DNA of 64,000 bases from a virus: the IMG/VR virus record IMGVR_UViG_3300030329_003470, positions 62,001 through 126,000 of that record. One strand, 5' to 3'. This document shows positions 37,501-42,931 of this stretch, one piece after another (positions within the stretch are counted from its first letter, which is position 1; each line of letters opens with the position of its first letter). Below the pieces are notes generated by a model. It made no database searches, was not told the DNA's origin, and worked only from the letters and a program-made list of their open reading frames with translations. A program made the position numbers and the translations under genes.

Positions 37501-39273
37501 GACTCAAGTACTTTAGGATACGCATTAGAGCAAAGTGATGTTATGTCAGTAACAACATTTAACAATGCATTTGGATCAAAAATTCGTAGAGAAGTTTTAG
37601 AAGGAAGAACTGAAAATGTCTTCAAATTAAGATTTGATGCTTTGAGTGGTGCTTACACTTATGTTTGGTTAAACGGAGATCAATTATTAGAAGGAACAGA
37701 TTTTACAATTAGTGGAAATACAATTACTGTAATTGGAAAAACAATAGTACAAGCAGATAGATTAGATGTAATGTATTTTGCTATAGACAGTGCTGTGAAT
37801 GCCACAGGATTTAGAATATTCAAAGATATGTTAAACAGAACTTTTTACAAACGTATTTCAAAAACTGCAACAACAACAATCAAAAATACTTTGGTTGCAG
37901 GTACCTCAGAAATTGAAGTTGTAGATGCAACTGTTTTAAGTACACCTAATGCGGCAAATAATATGCCAGGTGTAATTTTTATAGACAAAGAAAGAATAGA
38001 ATACTTTACATTATCAGGTAACACGTTAGGACAATTAAGACGTGGTACTTTAGGTACAGGAATTAAGGAGCATAGCGGTGGCACAGAAGTGGTAGATGCC
38101 AGCGGAACTCAAACTATCCCTTACGCAGATACAGTATACACCAACACTTTTACAAGTGATGGAAGTACGGCTGTATATGCTCTATCACAAGCACCGTCCT
38201 CAGCAAGTGAGTTAGACATATTCATTGGTGGCCAACGATTGTTGCTTACTAGCGAGGACGGTTCTACTATTAACTATTCTATCAACAACGATCAAATTAT
38301 TTCAACAGCAACTTTTGTAGACAGTTTTGATGTAAGTTCTCAAGATGGCGATGTAAGAGATGTGAAGTTTAATGCAGATGGAACTAAAATGTTTATGTTG
38401 GGTAGAGCCGATACCTCTGACGTTTATGAATATACATTAACAACAGCATTTGATGTTTCAACAGCATCATTCGTTGATGGTATAGATGTTGGTGTTGGCA
38501 CTTTAGGTGCATCTGGTTCACAAGGAGATAATTCAGCAAATAGTATAGAATTCAATACAGACGGAACTAAATTGTTTGTGTTAGGTCAAGGTAATGATCT
38601 TGTTAATGAATATGCATTGAGTACAGGATTTGATGTTTCAACGGCATCTTTTACGCAAAGTTTTGATATAAGTGCTCAAGAAAGTCTACCTTATGGTTTG
38701 GCATTTAATAATGACGGAACTAAAATGTTTATTTGTGGATGGTCAGGTGACGATATTAATGAATATGTATTAACAACAGGTTTTGATATTTCAACAGCAT
38801 CTTATTCTCAAAATTACAGTGTAGCGGCTCAAAACGCAAAACCATCAGCAGTACAATTTAATACTGACGGAACTAAAATGTATGTTTTGAGAGGAACTGG
38901 TGCTCCAGAAATACAAGAATATAGATTAACAACAGGATTTGATGTGTCAACAGCATCTTTTGTAAATAGTGATGCTGTGTTTGATGTTTCAAGCGAAGAA
39001 ACTAAACCAAGAGGTTTCTGTTTTAACAGTGATGGAACCAAATTATTTGTTTGCGGATATACTGGAGACGATATTAACGAATATACTTTAACTTCAACAG
39101 TTACTTTAACTACTCCTCCAGCGTCAGGAACACAGGTTAAAGTATTACATAAGAAAGGACAGGTGTGGTATACAGCAAAAGATGGTAATCCGTCAAACGG
39201 ATTAGGATTGCAGGCTTCTACTACTGCTCAGGCTAAATTCATAGCAGGCGAACCAACAAATGCACCTGAATAA
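25534..39273 (+). CDS. Giant virion structural protein (4579 residues), baseplate/fiber type
   Basis: One uninterrupted 13.7-kb frame, more than a fifth of the window. The N-terminus (NELRRTVQHLPAFYRTDVNQ, then FLGSTLDPLVQKGSLERVDG) looks like a baseplate-attachment domain. Near residues 205-295 there is a cupredoxin/YHYH-like segment (KFNVNAKGHPFWIMTEPF, then TLYYQCGNHDAMNGILQIL). Short fiber-type repeats with DGST motifs lie near 730, 950 and 3540-4250. Residues ~2100-2550 hold seven FG-GAP-like blades, and residues ~4262-4520 hold five blades of an NxDGTKMF-type propeller. It follows gp6 directly, where T4 has gp7 (1032 residues) and gp8, so it may replace gp7 and neighbouring wedge or fiber proteins. 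The first part of the call (virion protein) is firm; the T4 counterpart is not. Confidence 0.8.
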   Translation: MADNAINPLTNQEVVKQGDNELRRTVQHLPAFYRTDVNQRFLGSTLDPLVQKGSLERVDGFVGRQDAYTRKSTDRYLSATNRDRMAYQLEPAVTYTTQDTTSVNPEDQVKFSGTYDDYINQIKYFGGKVDNHDRLNKEKIYSWNPAIDYDKLINYREYYWMPTGPNAIEIDSVGTGAVAEYKVEAHPLDGSSARAWNFPHRENERNPIVTLYRGNTYKFNVNAKGHPFWIMTEPFMDAVAADGSTSTVYSTGVTNNGTDNGTVTFTVPTGAPDTLYYQCGNHDAMNGILQILTVDSTRKINPENDIIGVKNYSLRTLDLSNGMKVKFTSSKVTTAYQNKEYYVEGVGDAITLTDVEDLITPGSYSTETTILYDTVVYDSRPYAKAFFRPDDQDYITIKRNSRDQNAWSRYNRWFHKSVIEKTADINGHTPVLDETDRAKRPIIEFDSGLELYNHGTVAKKSITVYDTVTTDAFSDVVNTPGYIVDGITLSQGMRIIFAADTDSIVKNKIYTVNFVHASDDSTISTAANDSTAVLQFTEADDGAPADGESVFVEFGTKNQGKTFHYVEAEETWKEAQQKTKVNEQPLFAMYDNDEVAFDNATTYPNSTFEGAKVFEFATSDSATTDTVLGIKVKYDTINNVGDIVFESDHTSGSFTYKSDTTTVTKKLAEGHLHYTTGITTHNNKSAWIERTNESKQRVLRTFIVDDTEKQYFQIDFYKDSVDLTDLEISVSVNGIRKTITTDYTLVDGSTNKYVKFVEELSVDDQVKISGYSSASKVSDKGIYETPDNLSINSKNKQLGTFTWGQILLHVKDIFEKNEDVTGAIPGTSNLRDKQPDAKLNGGTIKQHLGSLLPAVFGLIDQEANVVSAIDYCNLEYEKWYSSFLTYAVGTAYEGVAADRVDEIIAAISQGKNSSFAFYYDDMVGYGENVSTRTYTVQGSSQTEYALDSQHSITTTSSRAVYVYLNDVQLILGTDYTFSTTDDTVNISATLAEGDTIKIKDYSDTAGSYIPATPTKLGIYPSYKPETFTDTTYITDTDVIRRHDGSIIKAYGDERDDLILELEKRIYNNIKVTYDQTLLDVNEVVPSAFTSTEYTLTECDDIMGSDFYVWAGRNNVQYINNTTFSEGSPFTYNYAKSTGRLKDEKMPGHWRGIYKYYYDTDSPHTRPWEILGHSEKPSTWDATYGAAPYTSGNTVLWDAVESQTGRYGKLGIKSYLPVNESGELLDPIAAGLIHELVVPGRRNSWKFGDQGPSETAWRRSSAYPFSVIKFLALTRPAKFFTVFFDPSRLKTNITGNVVSTETDIRTQLSTAKYHLETETNNATGVTTRYTTTGYQPCVVNYLISKGLDTKTFYYDKMKNITTQLAYKLGGFTDKNNLKILTDSISPGSSSGSKFIPDENYKILFRTSNPVNSFYYSGVLIEKNTDTDLDGSTLLGGYKVLGYSTVKPYFNFQYPIKSVSGTKVSVEGAEALQYQNYQQTVQTIPYGYVFDTVQDVVDFLFGYGHWLEGQGFKFNRWSTELKETLNWSNSVREFLFWTTQNWSAGSAVTVSPAADGFELETNNSVVGKLRNLAGDYSILDAGGRKIDINDISTKRVGTTIELVIKPADVGLYNVALNTVQKEHVLIFDNSTVFSDKLYDPDTGFRQQRLKLVGWKTGGWNGDYYAPGFIFDAAQVTYWLKNTDYKIGDTVEYQGKFYVAKINHTSTTEFVTSSWILKDEKPAPQLVPNFDYKISSFQDFYNLETNNFDESQQTLAQRLIGYQSRDYLENLFVNDISQYKFYQGYVREKGTENAITRILKAKYEEQDIALSLYPEWMIRTNRIGNTDAKESIQITLKDNEVVANPQSIELLETTNDTKSYARSLGVAETNLYFKPVDYSSTTTFSRYDYTKAGVDRDQVQVYKTAGYPQLNQVQHTAFNESDLLNIDTTKLKQNELVWVANKGNKDWDVFRITNAGVKIAELEHINSNTELEITFTSAHSFSAGTTTTTADYILIANSESTDLNKVFVVKSVPSYEKVIVDFDGVIASLPVLEDGSTAESYGNVYKFTSVRLSSMDNANDLISFDDYKDKNDSINKEGDKVFADADSDGLWRVYEKQDPYTQIRTLSPDNTTEDQDFGYQIVARNDGRTVVVAAPTDGQGTINFLFRSSTTAGTTFGTQSAMTTTAGDDNTGKLGYSLSMSSDENFVVAGAPYANSYGSDGSTRFSDAGLVKIFVWDPDTFKYGTLSTILPPVDAASQNFGWAHKIVEPGANSVRSTPTKYMFVSAPGFVPSDAPDTDTGRVYMYEWGVGADGSTYDRWTQCLEIDSPDGDINKRFGHRLQVNDNGDILAVSSVSTGTAGKVEIFVRASTSNDDSVQHAFTHVQTLTGATSDGSTLNTKFGDSMTMSKDGTTLVIGAPGYDDSSQADAGAVYYYKWDANADSTLSYTLQQTITAPKTQVNMKFGSTLDINDAGTRLVIGAETYSNHREMVFDSGETTFDLQDTTISDQNPNSGGAFTATKYNTKFVIDDLLVTTSVSADDNFGKGVCAIDNTIFVGAPDDEGNIASDGSSMLSNDGTVTCFDCNVAGEYAWKQLAYETALMDVTKLGNVFEFNKASKQIRDHYNLHDPVKGKILGLADREINIKTTWDPAQYNFGPKANTQTPWGEEHVGEVWWNLSTVKWLWYEQDSQEYKTNNWGNLFPGSSIDIYEWIESTLLPSEYAIASAAASETLGITGTPFMADDSEYTVKQRYNSALDTNVNYYYYWVKNSTSLPVNSTVERKNTTNFVSNLITNPRNSGIKHYAITDTNKLLVYNTIQLVNSDIVLNVDIRTNTFEGDAHSIWKLVREGDKSYRPGTQIETRWWDSLIGKNSTGDTVPDLDLPVNERYGNNIRPRQTWYVDRYAALKEIIDYANSILKKNQLVGTFSLDNLDSNDPEPTAESLEWDASVDTYADLTYINTQDLSGTVKYLVKADENANNYWAIYTWDGSVWSRTKIQTFNTSNYWSYTDWYDISGDSGHIHSENTKIDKQVTYEYELDQLLDLENGKHVKVTSADTGGWKLFMRTVSGDEDWENVGTENGTIKLSTKLYDYSQDATGYAGADNFDDNFFDQEPSQETRHILTALRDDLFINDLALEYNTLFFTGLRKVLEEQTYVDWMFKTSFINVTNSVRQLDQRKTYTTGTDAWIESYINEVKPFHSKLREYKLGYQSTDTQDGMNTDFDSPPFYDATDGKIRNLNVTKDSDKLTEYPWQMWNDYHKKYVSSITLLAGGSGYTEAPTVTILGGTVNSTGPFQIQGTSASGTTSGSYGYYYPLFTSESQANVWDTQNNGGSGASTKYTFDEYAGDFYMPNGTSNTAQTTQSGAYKMYTTPNTDAATATATVRNGEVTKVTLVTKGRNYTATPTVVFTGGTASGTNPTTVAKAYANLNNDLVRDLDVTMKFDRIKSTHDVVDWAASTAYVYGQLIRHNNELYKTTKAYTSTTKFKEGLNNLYKVYGDETGLTASDRLKGFYTPGTGMPGNELNQLMQGVDYGGTMVTGLLFSQGQGWDKSGWYDFPWDNYGASNVVSFTADGSTSTYTFDTAPATGKVYQVYVSADDSTRLKLDDIINGDGSTTAFTLTTTPDEGALVEFIPFDDDGVLTPTDDRTIDSIIKGGMFGSALGVSESDILLEGDEFVSPDTSYAPEEAIPGQIFDTLDIKVYTSPESGVPFITEKNHRVDGSTQTFSIGDYPGTIASVTVSIDGKMKKITTDYTVDITNKTITFNTAPALFSIVSTKVFAISGENYRVLDQYTGDGSTVTFTTGTSDDFQLDSTASEIYITIDGVPTTSFSTASIQQRLQVTFDSAPAADSYIQIAGFNKSATSTRSYASIRNQAVTYDGSTNRYTLTYPPGAIGPFSGLTIIEVNGKVLRGPDNTYYTGDGSTYTYGVTSGMNDDSTVDPAKTVTAASQVEVYVNGTKKDLNTHYTVDVTNQNVEFKTDSVPTATDVICISTLVDNQYYNEGTDIILDKAQIDADSSTLGYALEQSDVMSVTTFNNAFGSKIRREVLEGRTENVFKLRFDALSGAYTYVWLNGDQLLEGTDFTISGNTITVIGKTIVQADRLDVMYFAIDSAVNATGFRIFKDMLNRTFYKRISKTATTTIKNTLVAGTSEIEVVDATVLSTPNAANNMPGVIFIDKERIEYFTLSGNTLGQLRRGTLGTGIKEHSGGTEVVDASGTQTIPYADTVYTNTFTSDGSTAVYALSQAPSSASELDIFIGGQRLLLTSEDGSTINYSINNDQIISTATFVDSFDVSSQDGDVRDVKFNADGTKMFMLGRADTSDVYEYTLTTAFDVSTASFVDGIDVGVGTLGASGSQGDNSANSIEFNTDGTKLFVLGQGNDLVNEYALSTGFDVSTASFTQSFDISAQESLPYGLAFNNDGTKMFICGWSGDDINEYVLTTGFDISTASYSQNYSVAAQNAKPSAVQFNTDGTKMYVLRGTGAPEIQEYRLTTGFDVSTASFVNSDAVFDVSSEETKPRGFCFNSDGTKLFVCGYTGDDINEYTLTSTVTLTTPPASGTQVKVLHKKGQVWYTAKDGNPSNGLGLQASTTAQAKFIAGEPTNAPE
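31840..33180 (+). repeat. FG-GAP-like beta-propeller repeats in the giant protein
   Basis: Seven repeats of the form FGxxLxxxxDGxxLVIGAPxxD, for example FGYQIVARNDGRTVVVAAPT, LGYSLSMSSDENFVVAGAPY and FGDSMTMSKDGTTLVIGAPG. Spacing is about 50-75 residues. This is the integrin-alpha type seven-bladed propeller pattern, with Asp-rich loops that could bind calcium. Confidence 0.75.
38320..39100 (+). repeat. Five tandem propeller repeats at the C-terminal end of the giant protein
   Basis: Five units of about 50 residues, each with the sequence pattern F-N-x-D-G-T-K-[ML]-F, then NEYxLTTGFDVSTASF. The DNA also repeats, with near-identical 17-mers for DVSTAS at 38452, 38632, 38783 and 38941. The end of each unit supplies the start of the next blade, typical of a closed beta-propeller. 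Confidence 0.75.
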
Positions 39274-39282
39274 ATACACTAG

Positions 39283-40008
39283 ATGACAGAAGACAATAAA
39301 CAAAACGAGCATAAAGAAGAGACTAAAAAGCCACAAGATCACAGCGGAGTTATGATGGAAGGGCATATTAAAATCTGGGATCCAGAAACAGGTGAAGTAA
39401 TAGTAGATAAAAGAAACGCAATTCACTATGAAAATATGTCTCAGGCACTAGCGAATTCATTAGCAAACAAAACAACAGGTTTTGTACATGAAATGGCATT
39501 TGGTAATGGTGGAACATCTGTTGATCCAACAGGAATTATAACTTACCTAACGCCAAATTCAACAGGATCAAATGCAACATTATACAATCAAACATATTAT
39601 AAAGTAATTGATGATAATTCATCTACAAATAAAGACACAACTAGAAACAAAATGGAAGTAAGACACACAGCAGGTAACAAGTATACTGACATTGTTTGCA
39701 CTTGTACTTTAGATTATGGTGAACCAACAGGACAATCTGCATTTGATAACACAACAAATTTTAATGGCGATTATGTATTTGACGAATTAGGATTAAAAAG
39801 TTGGGAAGGAACAGAGAACGGTTCAACTAATAAATTGTTAACACACGTTATATTCCACCCAGTACAAAAATCATTAAACAGATTAATACAAATTGATTAT
39901 ACTTTAAGAATACAATCATTAACAACATTTACTGAAACAAGTTCAACTGCATTATCAACATCAAATACTGTAAGTGGATCAACTTCAGGAAGTAATACTG
40001 GATATTAA
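39283..40008 (+). CDS. Virion structural protein, function unknown
   Basis: A 241-residue protein with a charged, disordered N-terminus, a GHIKIWDPETGEVIVDKRNA motif, then AIHYENMSQALANSLANKTT and FVHEMAFGNGGTSVDPTGII. The C-terminus is Ser/Thr/Gly-rich, as in neighbouring fiber genes. The WDPETGEVIVDKRNAIHYEN-type opening is common to small structural proteins of marine T4-like phages that lie between the wedge and fiber genes, so a connector or short fiber role is plausible. No T4 protein matches clearly. Confidence 0.65.
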   Translation: MTEDNKQNEHKEETKKPQDHSGVMMEGHIKIWDPETGEVIVDKRNAIHYENMSQALANSLANKTTGFVHEMAFGNGGTSVDPTGIITYLTPNSTGSNATLYNQTYYKVIDDNSSTNKDTTRNKMEVRHTAGNKYTDIVCTCTLDYGEPTGQSAFDNTTNFNGDYVFDELGLKSWEGTENGSTNKLLTHVIFHPVQKSLNRLIQIDYTLRIQSLTTFTETSSTALSTSNTVSGSTSGSNTGY

Positions 40009-40011
40009 TAG

Positions 40012-41520
40012 ATGGCATACACAGTAAACAAAAGTAATAGTTCAGCATCGCCAAATGCTTACACAGTTCAAGATGGTGTAGTTAATACACAAACTGATTT
40101 AAGTTTTATTGGAAAAGGGTATGCAGGGTATGGAGAAAGTATTGCTGAAAATTTTTTACACATATTAGAAAACTTTTCAAACACATCAGCACCAACAAAA
40201 CCAATTACTGGACAACTTTGGTGGGATAGCACAAACAGTAAATTAAAAGTTTATAATGGTACATCATGGCTATCATCAGGTGGTAGTGCACCTTATCAAT
40301 CAGCAGAACCTTCAGGAATTTCACAAGGTGATATGTGGATTGATTCAGACACAGGACAATTATATTTCCATAATGGTACACAATCAATATTAGTAGGACC
40401 TCCAGCGGCAACTGGAACCACAAACGGATTTACATATGATTCTATATTAGATTCTACAGATGTAACGCAGAATATTACAAAATTATATAACGACGGAAAT
40501 TTAATTGCAATTATTTCTGAAGATACATTTACTCCAAAAACTTCAATATCAGGTTTTGCCACAATTAAAAAAGGTATTACTTTAACAACAGCAATATCAG
40601 ATACAAAATTTCAGGGTACTTCTACTGACTCAGATGCATTAGGCGGAGTTACCGCGGCCAACTATTTGAGATCAAATGCAAACGATACAACATCAGGTAC
40701 ATTAGGTGTTGTAACAGATTCAGGGATGACTGTTGGAGCAGACAACGACTTGTCTATTACAGTTGACTCAAGTGGTGCAATTATTTCAAATACAATATCA
40801 GATACAGATATTACGTTTAAAGTTAATGATGGTGGTACAACAACAACACTAATGACTTTAGATGGATCAGAAGCACGAATTGGAATTGGAACAACATCTC
40901 CAAGTACAAAAGTAGAAGTTTCAGGCACAGTAACAGCCACAGCATTCGCAGGTCCAATTACAGGAGCAGTTACAGGAAACGTTGCAGGTAACGTATCAAG
41001 TTCTGGTGCTAACACAATGGGCAGTTTGGTTTTAAGTGGAAATATAACAACACAAGATATTATTGCGGCCTCAGATGCAACATATGACATTGGATCTTCA
41101 AGTGCTGGATATAACACAGTTTACGCCAAAGCAACATCGGCTCAATATGCTGACTTGGCTGAGAAATATGAAACTGACTCTAACTATGACGTAGGTACAG
41201 TTGTTATATTTGGTGGAGAAAAAGAAGTTACACAATCAACAATATCTAATGATACTAGAGTGGCAGGAGTAATAAGTGAAGATCCTGCATACTTAATGAA
41301 TGATAAATCAGAAGGTCAAGCAATAGCACTTGTAGGAAAAGTTAAGTGTAAAGTACACGGTGTAGTATCAAAAGGTGATCTTTTGACTACTTGCGGAACA
41401 CATCCTGGCTGTGCCCAAAAGGCAATCAGTCCAGTTTTAGGTTCTGTAGTAGGAAAAGCAATGGAAAACAAAGAAGATGCTGGTGAAAGTGTCATTTTAA
41501 TAAGTGTAGGAAGGTTATAA
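40012..41520 (+). CDS. Tail fiber-like protein A, with chaperone-type C-terminal domain
   Basis: A 502-residue fiber protein. The N-terminal ~130 residues (FIGKGYAGYGESIAENFLHI, GQLWWDSTNSKLKVYNGTSW, DMWIDSDTGQLYFHNGTQSI) are shared with the genes at 41531 and 46236. The middle is beta-repeat sequence. The C-terminal ~130 residues begin SAQYADLAEKYETDSNYDVG and contain GVISEDPAYLMN, a domain shared with the 46236 protein and typical of marine phage fibers, where it may assist trimer folding. It probably forms part of the tail fibers and recognises the host. Confidence 0.8.
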   Translation: MAYTVNKSNSSASPNAYTVQDGVVNTQTDLSFIGKGYAGYGESIAENFLHILENFSNTSAPTKPITGQLWWDSTNSKLKVYNGTSWLSSGGSAPYQSAEPSGISQGDMWIDSDTGQLYFHNGTQSILVGPPAATGTTNGFTYDSILDSTDVTQNITKLYNDGNLIAIISEDTFTPKTSISGFATIKKGITLTTAISDTKFQGTSTDSDALGGVTAANYLRSNANDTTSGTLGVVTDSGMTVGADNDLSITVDSSGAIISNTISDTDITFKVNDGGTTTTLMTLDGSEARIGIGTTSPSTKVEVSGTVTATAFAGPITGAVTGNVAGNVSSSGANTMGSLVLSGNITTQDIIAASDATYDIGSSSAGYNTVYAKATSAQYADLAEKYETDSNYDVGTVVIFGGEKEVTQSTISNDTRVAGVISEDPAYLMNDKSEGQAIALVGKVKCKVHGVVSKGDLLTTCGTHPGCAQKAISPVLGSVVGKAMENKEDAGESVILISVGRL

Positions 41521-41523
41521 ATA
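41516..41523 (+). promoter_or_regulatory. TATAAATA late-promoter-like box before fiber B
   Basis: An exact match that includes the stop codon of fiber A and ends 7 bases before the fiber B ATG. A transcript from it would be nearly leaderless, as at 21576. Confidence 0.4.
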
Positions 41524-41530
41524 TAGGTAT

Positions 41531-42925
41531 ATGGCGTACACAATTAACAAAACAGACGGAACAGTATTAGCAACAATTACAGACGGTACAATAGACACGT
41601 CTACAAGTTTAACACTTTTTGGAAAAAGTTATTCAGGGTTTGGTGAGGGTTTAAACGAGGACCTTGTAAAATTATTAGAGAATTCAGCAGGAACATCAAC
41701 ACCAACATCACCAATTAAAGGTGAATTATGGTTTGATGCAAACACAGGACAATTAAAAGTATACGACGGTACACAGTTTGAACCGGCAGGCGGAGCAAAA
41801 TCACAGTCAGCACAGCCAACATCAGCATCAGCAGGGGATTTATGGCATGACACAGATGATGATCAAGTTTACATTTATACTGGATCAGCATGGGTATTAA
41901 TTGGACCAGTTTATACTTCAGGACAAACATTATCAGGATGGAAAATAGAAACACTTGCTAGTTCAGGTGGTGACAAAGTTGTTTCATCAATGTATGCAGG
42001 CAATTCAAGAGTTTGTATATTATCAAAAGAAACATTTACACCATCAGTATCGCAAACAGGTTTTGCATCAATTAAAGCAGGATTAACTTTAAATTCTACT
42101 TTAGGTGCAGTGTTTGAAGGAACAAACACTCAAGCAACTTTCCTTGATGTAAGTTCAACAACTAACAGTTCAGCCAGTTTAATTGCAGGCGGAAATATGA
42201 TGAGAGCAGATGCGGCAGACACCACAACAGGTGCAATAACAATTGACGCAGATGGTGGTTTAATAGTTGGTGACGCACAAGAATTTTCAATAACAGTTTC
42301 AAGTAATCATGTTACATTAGCACAAACGTCTGAAGATAAAGACATGAGTTTTACAATTAATGATGGTGGAGCAACAGTTACACCATTGAAATTTACAGGC
42401 TCAACAGGAGCAGTTACTATTGTAGGAAACGTAGATATCACAGGAACATTGACAGTAAGTGGTGAATATGATGCAAAAAGTGTTAACATTAACACTTATG
42501 ATGATGCATTTATAAAACTTAACAACGGTAATTCAGAAACAGATTCAGGATTAATTGTTGAAACAGGCGATACTGATGATGCTAGAATTTTTTATGAAGT
42601 AGGCACAAACAGATGGATGGCAGGTGAAGGAGCAAATTATTCCAATATTATAAGATTATCAGACGCAACAACAAACGGGGCAACAAGTCAAGGTTCAGTT
42701 ATTAAAACTGATTCATCAGGTATATTCACAGTTGCAGGTATCGAAATGTCAGCAGTAGGATCTGCAATAGGAACAGGAGACACTGGTGATACTAGTGTAC
42801 CAACTATTGGTCAGGTAGCGACATTTGGAGAAAAATGGGGTGGTTCAGAGAAAACTGTTTCAACTTCAGACCCAACATCAGGTGACGGTGCAAACGGAGA
42901 CTTTTGGTTCGTAAGGGAGGCATAA
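41531..42925 (+). CDS. Tail fiber-like protein B (paralog lacking the C-terminal domain)
   Basis: A 464-residue protein whose first ~130 residues parallel fiber A (LFGKSYSGFGEGLNEDLVKL, GELWFDANTGQLKVYDGTQF, DLWHDTDDDQVYIYTGSAWV). The middle repeats TFTPSVSQTGFASIKAGLTL and MSFTINDGGATVTPLKFTGS. It ends with TVSTSDPTSGDGANGDFWFV instead of the SAQYADLAEKY domain found in the other two paralogs. It may need the next gene's product for its tip, as happens with gp37/gp38 pairs. Confidence 0.78.
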   Translation: MAYTINKTDGTVLATITDGTIDTSTSLTLFGKSYSGFGEGLNEDLVKLLENSAGTSTPTSPIKGELWFDANTGQLKVYDGTQFEPAGGAKSQSAQPTSASAGDLWHDTDDDQVYIYTGSAWVLIGPVYTSGQTLSGWKIETLASSGGDKVVSSMYAGNSRVCILSKETFTPSVSQTGFASIKAGLTLNSTLGAVFEGTNTQATFLDVSSTTNSSASLIAGGNMMRADAADTTTGAITIDADGGLIVGDAQEFSITVSSNHVTLAQTSEDKDMSFTINDGGATVTPLKFTGSTGAVTIVGNVDITGTLTVSGEYDAKSVNINTYDDAFIKLNNGNSETDSGLIVETGDTDDARIFYEVGTNRWMAGEGANYSNIIRLSDATTNGATSQGSVIKTDSSGIFTVAGIEMSAVGSAIGTGDTGDTSVPTIGQVATFGEKWGGSEKTVSTSDPTSGDGANGDFWFVREA

Positions 42926-42931
42926 TCCTTT

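Noticed and set aside
38320-39100. CRISPR-like or satellite DNA repeat
   Set aside because: The spacing and variation follow a ~50-residue protein repeat in frame, explained by a beta-propeller.
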